A stretch of 6,570 nucleotides of DNA from an uncultured Erysipelotrichaceae bacterium (lineage in GTDB: Bacteria > Bacillota_I > Bacilli_A > Erysipelotrichales > Erysipelotrichaceae). Below are positions 1 to 6,374 of the stretch, in pieces. The notes under the pieces were generated by a model. It made no database searches and had not been told where the DNA came from. It worked only from the letters and a program-made list of their open reading frames with translations. The stretch lies in the NCBI GenBank assembly GCA_944326175.1, contig CALVCY010000156.1, positions 1-6,570 of the forward strand, written 5' to 3'. The position numbers and the translations under genes were made by a program. Within the stretch, counting starts at the first letter, position 1, and each line of letters starts with the position of its first letter.

Positions 1-797
1 GTCCTTTATCTAGATGACCAAGGCAATTTAGCCGCCGGATCACGGAAACGAGTATTGACATTGATCGATGACAACGCCGGCTTTGCCGCCCACGCACAAC
101 ACGAAGATGGCGTCAAAGCATATCTTGTCAGGCATCCGCATTATTATGTATATGGGGAGTGGCTGATCAAAAACCAGATCAACTGGTATCAAGCGGATGC
201 CTGACGTAATTTCTTTCTTTGATGTCTATGACGATGATCGCCAACACTACCTCAAACCGGAAGACTACGAACAAGAGTTGCGCGATCTTGGAGCAACGGT
301 GAATCCACAAATGGCGGTATTGACCAATCCGACCATGGAACAGCTGGAGGAATTGGTCAAAACCAACAAATATTTGATTGATGAACACGTGGACCAGATC
401 GGTGAAGGGATCGTGCTAAAGAATTATGAATTCATCAATCGATTCGGCCGTCATTGTTATGGAAAAATCGTGGCATCTGAATGTCTCATGCGCAAATACG
501 TACCTAGAAAAAAATGATGCGTATGAGCATGCCGATGTGGAAGAAAAAGCATTGTCCTTGCTCATCAACGAAATGCTAATCAAAGAATTTGCGCGGTTGA
601 AAAATGAGCAGCCTAAACTGTACGCGCACAAAACGGCGGCGCTCAACGGAATGCTGTTGCAAACCATCTGGCACACATTCATCAGCGAAGAAATAACACA
701 GATCAATAAGAAACTGAAGTCGCCGCGGATCGATCTGAACATTTTGAAACACCTGGTATTTGATAAGGTACGAACAACTTTCCCAAATCAATTCTGA
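1..797 (+). pseudogene. Broken RNA ligase-like gene, 3' part (in-frame stop plus two frameshifts)
   Basis: Remains of an ATP-dependent RNA ligase-like protein of the nucleotidyltransferase superfamily, which would seal RNA ends through a lysine-AMP intermediate. The adenylated-lysine motif lies upstream, outside the window. Three consecutive frames carry one protein. Frame 1 (1-204) holds a motif III/IIIa-like YYVYGEWL and ends at TGA 202-204, where a tryptophan would fit (ADA-W-RNFF). Frame 2 (about 217-481) resumes with FFDVYDDD and carries motif IV, EGIVLKNY, and a motif V-like YGKIVASE. Frame 3 (about 486-797) holds the helical C-terminal part, ending VRTTFPNQF. The first shift is in the T-rich run 210-221, the second around 482-492; each needs one extra base or two lost bases. 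Motif matches are recognised by eye; RNA ligase is the best family, with a DNA ligase-like relative less likely. Three lesions argue for genuine decay, though read errors in an assembly could mimic two of them. Confidence 0.72.
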
Positions 798-827
798 TTG
801 AGATCAATCCATCAAACGGAAAAAATA

Positions 828-864
828 AAAAGCAAAGCAATTTTCAAAACACCGCTTTGCTTTT
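828..864. terminator. Bidirectional rho-independent terminator
   Basis: A perfect 11-bp stem pairs AAAAGCAAAGC (828-838) with GCTTTGCTTTT (854-864) around a 15-base loop. On the - strand the stem is followed by a T-rich run (revcomp of 821-833, TTTTTATTTTTT-like), a good terminator for the five-gene operon. On the + strand the stem ends in TTTT followed by CCCTTCTT, weaker, and would stop reading from the broken ligase gene. It sits between two convergent units, where a shared terminator is expected. Confidence 0.85.
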
Positions 865-888
865 CCCTTCTTAAACAAATTGAAATGT

Positions 889-909
889 TGAATCAATCGG
901 ATTGATTCA
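889..909. repeat. Perfect 9-bp inverted repeat over the regulator's stop codon
   Basis: TGAATCAAT (889-897) and ATTGATTCA (901-909) form a perfect inverted repeat with a 3-base spacer, covering the last codons and stop of the RpiR gene. No T-run follows on either strand, so it is not a classical terminator. It could act as a 3' mRNA-stabilising hairpin or a protein-binding palindrome, or be chance. Confidence 0.5.
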
Positions 910-1720
910 GCTGTTGTTTCAGATGATGAACCGATTTCATACGATTCAATGCCGGTTCACCTTTAATGGCACCTACCGATACGACCAAACCATCCAACAA
1001 TGCCATGGCTGAAGTCATGGAATGGAATTCATTGGCTTGACCACGATCAACCGTCAACAGATAATCCTCAAGCTTCGCCTGAGGCAACATCGTACAGGAA
1101 GTGATCAGAACGTTGGTGGTCTGCATGGTATGACCATAAGAAAGTATGGTTGAACCCGTTGCATTGAGCTTGCTGAATCCAAAGATAATAATCACATCAT
1201 CCTTGGTTAAATCCACTAAATCTTCTGCAATTTCATGATCATGACCCAACAATACCGTGGCAATGCCAATGCGATGCAGCCGGTAAGAAAGATATTCTGC
1301 CAAATACGTCGAAGCTTTGGCTCCATAGATATACACATGTGACGTACGTGCCAAAGCTATTGAAACACTGGAGAAGACCTGTGGATCAACCATGGTGGCA
1401 CTGGTTTGAACCAATCGACTCTGTTTGTTCAGCCACTGTCGTATATCCAGATTCCCGTCCGTTTCCCACGTATTGGCCATTTTTTGCGCAGCCGAACTTC
1501 CAGAATACTGAGCAAACAAAAATTGTTTGAATTCTTTGTAATCATCAAAGCCCAACCGTCTTACAAACCGTGAAAGTGATGCTGTGGAAACACCAATCGT
1601 ACGCGCACTTTCATGGATACTGTCCATCAAAGATGTATGGTTTGAACCATTGAAATAATTCAAAATCATCCATTCATTTTCACTCAGTTTATCGGGTATA
1701 TCTGGCCATTTGATACTCAT
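893..1720 (-). CDS. MurR/RpiR-family transcriptional regulator (HTH + SIS domains)
   Basis: 275 residues, the usual length for the RpiR family of DNA-binding regulators that sense sugar phosphates. The N-terminal helix-turn-helix domain spans about residues 10-75, with the recognition region ARTIGVSTASLSRFVRRLGF (39-58) followed by the family-typical YKEFKQFL. A SIS (sugar isomerase) fold covers about 115-245, beginning VYIYGAKAS. The usual serine-rich phosphate loop (SxSGxT-like) is replaced by IFGFSKLNATG, so the ligand may differ from the common sugar phosphates. Start ATG 1720 has an AGGA SD (GCAGGAAAAATG). It is the last gene of the - strand block, 49 bases after the PHP gene, and has its own extended -10 promoter. 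It probably controls the upstream transporter genes; whether as repressor or activator cannot be told. Family assignment is firm; the target is inferred from position. Confidence 0.92.
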   Translation of the reverse strand: MSIKWPDIPDKLSENEWMILNYFNGSNHTSLMDSIHESARTIGVSTASLSRFVRRLGFDDYKEFKQFLFAQYSGSSAAQKMANTWETDGNLDIRQWLNKQSRLVQTSATMVDPQVFSSVSIALARTSHVYIYGAKASTYLAEYLSYRLHRIGIATVLLGHDHEIAEDLVDLTKDDVIIIFGFSKLNATGSTILSYGHTMQTTNVLITSCTMLPQAKLEDYLLTVDRGQANEFHSMTSAMALLDGLVVSVGAIKGEPALNRMKSVHHLKQQLNQSD

Positions 1721-1744
1721 TTTTCCTGCTTTCTGTCGATTCTG

Positions 1745-1753
1745 ATTATATCA
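1745..1753 (-). promoter_or_regulatory. Extended -10 promoter for the RpiR-family gene
   Basis: On the - strand TGATATAAT is a perfect -10 hexamer with the TGn extension, 24 bases before the regulator's ATG. No clear TTGACA is found 16-18 bases upstream, which is tolerated at extended -10 promoters. It would give a leader of about 18 bases containing the SD, letting the regulator be made independently of the transporter operon. Confidence 0.55.
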
Positions 1754-1769
1754 CTGCCTGAAGCGATCC

Positions 1770-2753
1770 CTATACCCCATGATGCACAAATACCATCACC
1801 AACTGACGATCATTGATCATGGTGGTACTGACCAGCTGATATCCGCTCAATGCCATGGCATTGACCTGATTATCCATGGTCTTTACCATGTCATCATCGC
1901 CACAATCCACAACAACCGATCTGTATTTGGTAGCAATCTTATCCGCAAACGATATCCCATCATCTTTACCCAGCAATACCGCCACATAATCCCCGCCCAA
2001 TGCATGAATAGTTTTCAAAGACGCCTTCAAATAGGCTGCAGCCTGAACCTGTTGGGATACATGATTATCTATGAAACGTGAATAGTCTCCTTTGTTCATC
2101 ACCTGTCGCAATCCTTCGACAGTATTGATGGTCGTATTAAATTCCGTATAGACGCAGCCATACTGCACTGCTTGATGGGTATCCGATCCACAGACCAACG
2201 GACGATCGATCTTTTGAGCCAGCGCAAATGTCAAGGGTTCTAGATGATTGCGATCGCTTCCCATATCTTTCCCATTAAGATCCACAAAATCAAACCGGGA
2301 TAGCTGTTTTAGCGTCAATTCAGGGATATGACTGCCACTTCGATACGGGTGTGCAGCCCCGACAATGACATCATATTGATCAAATAGATCCATCAACGCA
2401 TCAAAATCGATGAAATGGTTCGGTTGTTTGTATGGTGCCAATTTTTGATTGAGCGTCAGGATATCTTCATAACGTCCAATGCATAAGATATGACCGCCTT
2501 GTGCAATATCGGTTTCCATACCACAGAAAATTCGCAAACCGTTAGGCATAAGAAGCGTATCCCCATCCAGCACTGCCTTACCTTTCAGATAAGCGTAGAC
2601 TTCATCAAACTGCAATGTATTGAAATGTTCCGTTAAGGCGATGGCATCTAACCCAGCCTGTTTGGCCTGATTCATCAACCAATCCGTGTATGCCGTCGAA
2701 AACGGCAGTTTCTTGGCCAATTTGCCATGAGTATGAAAATCCATTTTCATCAT
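1770..2753 (-). CDS. PHP-domain metal-dependent phosphoesterase
   Basis: 327 residues from ATG 2753. PHP (polymerase and histidinol phosphatase) proteins hydrolyse phosphate esters with a cluster of two or three metal ions. The expected ligands are visible in order: HTH (His7, His9), LTEH (His43), GMET (Glu80), GGH (His88), AAHP (His135) and CGSDTH (Asp191, His193). The core ends near residue 230. The rest is an extension, and its last 54 residues (274-327: VVVD, MALSGYQLVSTTMINDRQ, LVMVFVHH) resemble the small DUF4177-type fold. A longer frame opens at 2837, but it would overlap the EcfT gene and lacks an SD, while ATG 2753 follows AAGGAAGTGA at ideal spacing. No signal peptide, so probably cytoplasmic. 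Sitting 29 bases after EcfT, it likely acts on the imported compound or a phosphorylated product; the exact substrate is unknown. A histidinol phosphatase is possible, but no histidine genes are near. Confidence 0.88.
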   Translation of the reverse strand: MMKMDFHTHGKLAKKLPFSTAYTDWLMNQAKQAGLDAIALTEHFNTLQFDEVYAYLKGKAVLDGDTLLMPNGLRIFCGMETDIAQGGHILCIGRYEDILTLNQKLAPYKQPNHFIDFDALMDLFDQYDVIVGAAHPYRSGSHIPELTLKQLSRFDFVDLNGKDMGSDRNHLEPLTFALAQKIDRPLVCGSDTHQAVQYGCVYTEFNTTINTVEGLRQVMNKGDYSRFIDNHVSQQVQAAAYLKASLKTIHALGGDYVAVLLGKDDGISFADKIATKYRSVVVDCGDDDMVKTMDNQVNAMALSGYQLVSTTMINDRQLVMVFVHHGV

Positions 2754-2760
2754 ATTCGTT

Positions 2761-2770
2761 TCACTTCCTT
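2761..2770 (-). promoter_or_regulatory. Ribosome-binding site fixing the PHP gene start
   Basis: On the - strand AAGGAAGTGA matches the SD consensus AAGGAGGTGA at 9 of 10 positions and lies 7 bases before ATG 2753. It decides this start over the upstream in-frame ATG at 2837. Confidence 0.8.
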
Positions 2771-2782
2771 TGTTTTGTATGG

Positions 2783-3610
2783 TCAAACCAATGTATGAAT
2801 CAATTGTATCGAAACGATCCACAAAATCGATAGACACACGAATATCCCGTCATTAGCACTCAGTTTCAGCGTTGCAAGTTTCAGTTTCTTGACCCGCTTG
2901 TCCACTGCCGCATTGCGATATCCGCGAATTTCCAATGCCTCGACGGTTGTTCGACTGCGTTTGGCGGTATTGAGCATCAGCGGATAAAAGGCATACATGA
3001 TCGTTTTAAGCTGATACCACAGGTATTGGACCTTGCCTTTGAATGTTTCGTGAGTGGGTGCTTTTCCCCGCAAGCGGAAAGATAAGAGCACATTTTGGAA
3101 TTCTTCCATTAAAATCGGCAAAATACGATATGCATACGCAATCGAAAACGCGAGTCGCTCCGGACAACCGAATGCCATTAGTCCGTTGCTCAGTTTATCC
3201 GGGTCCAATCCGCTGAATACTGTAATGGAGGCCAAGGAACAGGTAGCCACTTTCAACGTCATAATCAACAAAGGCATGATCGTGGAAGCATTACCACCGA
3301 AAAACAGGGAAACAATAAACAGATAGCCGCTTTGCGAGAATACACCGATGCCAAATACTACCAACACTAAACCGGCAACATGGGCCAGTTTGGTCGTTAT
3401 CAAAACCAAAATAAAACAGCTCATCAAAAAGGTCAGATCATCACTGAACCATGGCACCAAGCCGAAAAATAAATACCAGATCAGTAATACGCGCGAGTCC
3501 AATGATGCAATCAGCGTATCGGTATTGCCATACGCATTCTTAAGCACTTGATTGCGCAAGAAATCCATACTGAACTTATCTAGAATACTTTCAGTCAACG
3601 ACTCTTTCAT
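2783..3610 (-). CDS. ECF transporter transmembrane coupling protein (EcfT family)
   Basis: 275 residues, typical of EcfT/CbiQ-type proteins (about 250-280). These sit in the membrane and link ATP hydrolysis in the two ABC domains to toppling of the S component. Hydrophobic segments lie at about 41-60, 62-75, 79-104, 111-133 and 251-272. The long cytoplasmic coupling helices carry the two diagnostic short motifs: FRLRG (178-182), and ALEIRGY (225-231) preceded by the basic TAKRSRTTVE. Both are X-R-G variants of the usual ARG, which contact the ATPases. ATG 3610 is chosen over ATG 3649 because GGAGG lies just before it (GGAGGAATTTATG). The gene overlaps the end of the ATPase gene by 20 bases, so the two are probably translationally coupled. 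Sequence similarity among EcfT proteins is low, so the call rests on the motifs, topology and the neighbouring ATPase. Confidence 0.9.
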   Translation of the reverse strand: MKESLTESILDKFSMDFLRNQVLKNAYGNTDTLIASLDSRVLLIWYLFFGLVPWFSDDLTFLMSCFILVLITTKLAHVAGLVLVVFGIGVFSQSGYLFIVSLFFGGNASTIMPLLIMTLKVATCSLASITVFSGLDPDKLSNGLMAFGCPERLAFSIAYAYRILPILMEEFQNVLLSFRLRGKAPTHETFKGKVQYLWYQLKTIMYAFYPLMLNTAKRSRTTVEALEIRGYRNAAVDKRVKKLKLATLKLSANDGIFVCLSILWIVSIQLIHTLV

Positions 3611-5306
3611 AAATTCCTCCGTGTAACGCAAACATACGGGTAAAATCATCGACTGAATAGCAGGTCGTGGCAGGATTCAACCCGACTGCCAGCTGATGGA
3701 TCTGCGGTGGACGGATTCCAGCCACTTCAATGACTTTTGGGTTATGGAAGATGGCTTCACGTGAGCCATCGGCAATGCACTTGCCCTGGTGAAGCACAAT
3801 AATTCGATTGGCCCATTCACACACCAGCTGCATATCATGGGTGGCGATGACTACAGTGTCGGTGATTTCCTTCATGGCAACCAATGTGTCCATAATTTCC
3901 CGACGGGTGGCCATATCCAGATTGGCTGTTGGTTCATCCAGCAGTAAAATACGCGGATCCAATGCCACACCGATAGCCAGTGAAGCACGCCGCATTTGAC
4001 CGCCAGATAAAAGTCGTCCATCTCGCTCGGATAATTCGGTTAATTCAAATCGTTTGAGCAATTCATCGCATTTTTCACTGACGTTGGAAATACCGCGGGC
4101 TTCCATGGCAAAGGCAATGTCTTTGCGGATGGAATCCTTGATAAACATCTGTTCAGGATTTTGATAAACAAGTGAAACGATATCCCCCAGGGATTCACTG
4201 TGTTTACAACGGATGGACTGACCATTAAGCAATATGTCCCCTTGCTTTAGTTTTAACAGACCGACCATTAATTTCATCAAGGTACTTTTTCCGGCTCCGT
4301 TGCTGCCGATCAAGGCGACTTTGTCGCCTTGATACAGGGTAAAGGAAAGATCATCAAAAATTACACGGTCTTCGCCCTTGATGGAACGATAGGCCCAATG
4401 GACATGTTGATATTCAACCATGATCGAAGTGGAAGATGTTATGGGAGTGGGTGGTTCAACCATCTTCTGACGATAATTTTTGAATGAGACTTTCGCTTGA
4501 TCAAGAGTAATCGGCAATGGATCAATATGATCCTTTCTCTGTTGGTTGAACCAATGTGCTGCCCGGGTTACTGCCGGTGGATAGATATGTGATCCCTTAA
4601 GATCATCGATCTTGCTCAGTGCGTGTTGGGTATCCAGCTTCCACTTAACTTTCCCTTTGTCCAATAGCACGACGTGATGACAATAGGATGCAATATATTC
4701 GGTATGATGTTCAATGACGATGATGGTTTTACCATACTGTTCATTGAGTGTTTTCAACGTTTCATAAACGATATCGGCATGATGCGGATCCAATTGAGCA
4801 ATCGGTTCATCCAATATCAGGATATCCGGCGACAGTGACAACGCACCCGCCAGTGCCAGCAAATGCGTCTGACCGCCCGAGAGTGCCCAGATGTACTCAT
4901 TCGCTTTATCCGCTAATTTGACGGTTTCCAACGCTTTTTGGCCGCGTTTAAGATAATCAACATAGGCATAATTCAAACAAGCATAGGAAGCATCATCCAA
5001 AACTGTCGGCCGAACGATCTGATTTTCAAAATCCTGGTAAACGTATCCCACCTTAGCGGCTAGTTTAGCCACGGTGGAATCGAATGTGACCACACCATCG
5101 ACAATGATGGAACCGGAAATTTTCCCAGAGATGAAATGGGGAATGAGACCGTTGAGCGTTTTGCAAAAAGTGGATTTCCCGCATCCATTGTTGCCTACAA
5201 TGGCCAAGAAATCCCCCTTTTCAACGCTCAGCGTGAGCCCATCCAGAATCGGAAGATCACTGCCTGGGTAGGAAAAATGAAGATCTTCCACCTGGATGAT
5301 ATCCAT
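3591..5306 (-). CDS. ECF transporter ATPase with two fused ABC domains
   Basis: 571 residues: two ATP-binding cassettes in one chain, the EcfA-A' or YkoD-like arrangement that powers an ECF importer from the cytoplasmic face. Domain 1 (about 1-230) has Walker A GNNGCGKST (38-46), Q-loop YQDFENQ (Gln91), signature LSGGQ (142-146), Walker B ILILDEP (Asp166, Glu167) and switch His199. Domain 2 (about 296-530) has Walker A GSNGAGKST (333-341), Q-loop VYQNPEQMF (Gln381), signature LSGGQ (432-436), Walker B ILLLDEP (Asp456, Glu457) and His489 in ATHD. A Pro/Thr/Ser-rich linker (283-293) joins them. The C-terminal tail with GIRPPQIHQLA is like that of other EcfA proteins. Both sites look catalytically complete, although domain 1 lacks the usual arginine after LSGGQ (LSGGQTHLL against LSGGQMRR). 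The start shares one base with the preceding S-component stop (TGATG), with GGAAGGAAG upstream. Function is firm; the cargo is set by the S protein and is unknown. Confidence 0.95.
   Translation of the reverse strand: MDIIQVEDLHFSYPGSDLPILDGLTLSVEKGDFLAIVGNNGCGKSTFCKTLNGLIPHFISGKISGSIIVDGVVTFDSTVAKLAAKVGYVYQDFENQIVRPTVLDDASYACLNYAYVDYLKRGQKALETVKLADKANEYIWALSGGQTHLLALAGALSLSPDILILDEPIAQLDPHHADIVYETLKTLNEQYGKTIIVIEHHTEYIASYCHHVVLLDKGKVKWKLDTQHALSKIDDLKGSHIYPPAVTRAAHWFNQQRKDHIDPLPITLDQAKVSFKNYRQKMVEPPTPITSSTSIMVEYQHVHWAYRSIKGEDRVIFDDLSFTLYQGDKVALIGSNGAGKSTLMKLMVGLLKLKQGDILLNGQSIRCKHSESLGDIVSLVYQNPEQMFIKDSIRKDIAFAMEARGISNVSEKCDELLKRFELTELSERDGRLLSGGQMRRASLAIGVALDPRILLLDEPTANLDMATRREIMDTLVAMKEITDTVVIATHDMQLVCEWANRIIVLHQGKCIADGSREAIFHNPKVIEVAGIRPPQIHQLAVGLNPATTCYSVDDFTRMFALHGGIYERVVD
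3611..3620 (-). promoter_or_regulatory. Ribosome-binding site fixing the EcfT start
   Basis: GGAGGAATTT on the - strand ends directly before ATG 3610, inside the ATPase coding sequence. The GGAGG core is 5 bases from the start, which favours this ATG over the one at 3649. Confidence 0.75.
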
Positions 5307-6148
5307 CAGGCAACGCTTCCTTCCTGATGCTTCTTTTTGATCACGATCATTGCCGCCAACGCAATCAAAGTAGCAACAATAATGGCAATATAAAGTGCAG
5401 TGGAACTCTCAGCCCACTCGGCTTCCCAGTCGACTAACGGCATTCCGGCTGTGGCAATCAGTTCCGCAGTGCATGCAATCACAAATCCAATCACACAGAT
5501 GCCGATGGTTTTACCAGATAATGGTGAGACCCAGTTGTGCGGATTGCGTGGCTCCATTCCCAATAACGGTTCAATCTTGCCATAAAGTTTCGGTACCAGA
5601 TACATCGTCGGCAGCATGCAAAACAGGATTCCACTAAACAGCAGATCATTCAAAAATGCAAAACCTTCGGTAGCATAGACGGATTGCGGCAAACCGGCAA
5701 CCGCTTCAAACTCCTCAACAGCAAACTGGACTTTGGCAATATCCACAATCATGCCAAGTGCCAGCTGGACGCCGGTTCCGACAATGGCTACAATGGCAAC
5801 GATCTTGATGTTTTTTGGGTCTTTGACCAATCGACCGGCAATGTAAACACCAATGGTAACCGTGATGAATTTTTCCAATTCTCCCAGACCGCCAAACTGC
5901 CCGAGCATGATTTCAGAAAATACGAGTTCACCGGTGGCTGCACCAAGGGCAGCGGACAAGGGATCAAATAAAATGGCGAGGGTCAATGGAATAAACAGGA
6001 AGTATTCGACGGAAAATTCAACGATTCCGACTTGGAAACTCGGAATGAGTTCAGTGAACAGGGTGGCCAAACCATATAATGACATGGTTAAAACAAAAAC
6101 CATCAGTTTCTGTGATTGTGTCGCCCCTTGCTTAGCAGACATACTCAT
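5306..6148 (-). CDS. Probable ECF transporter S (substrate-binding) component
   Basis: 280 residues, strongly hydrophobic, first gene of the operon. Membrane segments are visible at about 15-35, 45-62, 64-82, 92-108, 114-136, 163-187, 214-236 and 250-270, with a basic tail KKKHQEG. S components bind the vitamin or other cargo with high affinity and are moved by the EcfT-ATPase unit. Direct overlap with a fused ECF ATPase and EcfT is the main evidence; the sequence matches no S family I can name. It is longer than the usual six-helix, roughly 180-200-residue S protein, with an extra C-terminal helix pair and an acidic loop between (240-247, DWEAEWAE). Acidic residues in or beside predicted helices (Glu33, Glu44, Glu48, Asp62, Glu74, Glu79) might line a binding site or face the EcfT partner. 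ATG 6148 is chosen over ATG 6247 because TAAGGAGGA stands 8 bases before it. Substrate unknown; another polytopic membrane protein is the alternative. Confidence 0.75.
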   Translation of the reverse strand: MSMSAKQGATQSQKLMVFVLTMSLYGLATLFTELIPSFQVGIVEFSVEYFLFIPLTLAILFDPLSAALGAATGELVFSEIMLGQFGGLGELEKFITVTIGVYIAGRLVKDPKNIKIVAIVAIVGTGVQLALGMIVDIAKVQFAVEEFEAVAGLPQSVYATEGFAFLNDLLFSGILFCMLPTMYLVPKLYGKIEPLLGMEPRNPHNWVSPLSGKTIGICVIGFVIACTAELIATAGMPLVDWEAEWAESSTALYIAIIVATLIALAAMIVIKKKHQEGSVA

Positions 6149-6156
6149 GATATCAG

Positions 6157-6165
6157 TCCTCCTTA
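6157..6165 (-). promoter_or_regulatory. Ribosome-binding site fixing the S-component start
   Basis: TAAGGAGGA on the - strand is a near-ideal SD, 8 bases before ATG 6148. The upstream in-frame ATG at 6247 has nothing comparable, and the residues it would add are not membrane-protein-like in composition. Confidence 0.85.
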
Positions 6166-6181
6166 CTGCTTTTGCACCGTA

Positions 6182-6190
6182 ATTATTCCA
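6182..6190 (-). promoter_or_regulatory. Candidate -10 region for the transporter operon
   Basis: On the - strand TGGAATAAT is an extended -10 with one mismatch (AATAAT), which would give a leader of about 27 bases. No TTGACA-like -35 is visible. A rival further up pairs TTGAAA (6238-6243) with TACAAT (6218-6223), better hexamers but a short 14-base spacer, and it would overlap the putative operators. Sequence alone cannot choose between them. Confidence 0.3.
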
Positions 6191-6237
6191 ATGGTGTGTT
6201 AAAGAAAAGGAGTAGATATTGTAAAATGTAATTAAAT

Positions 6238-6297
6238 TTTCAAGCATATAAATCTTGAAATAATAGTTTCACGATAAGTAGAATTATTCGTTTCAAG
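6238..6297. promoter_or_regulatory. Cluster of TTTCAAG/CTTGAAA half-sites, possible regulator operator
   Basis: TTTCAAG occurs at 6238-6244 and 6291-6297 and its complement CTTGAAA at 6254-6260, with TTTCA at 6267-6271. Together they form two overlapping inverted repeats: TTTCAAG-N9-CTTGAAA (6238-6260) and TGAAA-N6-TTTCA (6256-6271). Such dyads lie where an operator controlling the transporter operon, and perhaps the divergent gene, would be expected. Assigning them to the RpiR-family protein of this operon is inference. Confidence 0.45.
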
Positions 6298-6359
6298 AGC
6301 CATCCGGTTAGACATGATCGCCTTTCGTAATTCACACTGATCATGATTTAAAAAGTCAA

Positions 6360-6368
6360 TGGTAAAAT
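6360..6368 (+). promoter_or_regulatory. Candidate extended -10 promoter of the rightmost gene
   Basis: TGGTAAAAT is a TGn-extended -10 with one mismatch to TATAAT. It ends only 6 bases before the ATG at 6375, so transcription would start at or very near the start codon. No convincing -35 is seen. Confidence 0.35.
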
Positions 6369-6374
6369 AAAAGC

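Noticed and set aside
202..204. TGA read as tryptophan under a mycoplasma-like code
   Set aside because: The position suits tryptophan, but other genes here use TGG for tryptophan and TGA as their natural stop, and two frameshifts in the same gene favour decay.
197..517. Separate 106-residue gene starting at ATG 197
   Set aside because: Its residues continue the ligase protein from the frame before, including motifs IV and V, and no SD precedes the ATG. It is a fragment of the broken gene.
426..797. Separate 123-residue gene starting at ATG 426
   Set aside because: Its first 20 or so residues overlap the motif IV/V coding region in another frame and look non-coding; the rest is the ligase C-terminal part.
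2754..2837. N-terminal extension of the PHP protein from ATG 2837
   Set aside because: It would overlap the EcfT gene and separates the metal-binding HTH from the N-terminus, where PHP proteins normally have it; the strong SD is at 2761-2770.
6149..6237. Riboswitch in the leader of the transporter operon
   Set aside because: The likely leader is short and AT-rich, and I see no conserved core of a thiamine, cobalamin, FMN or preQ1 element.
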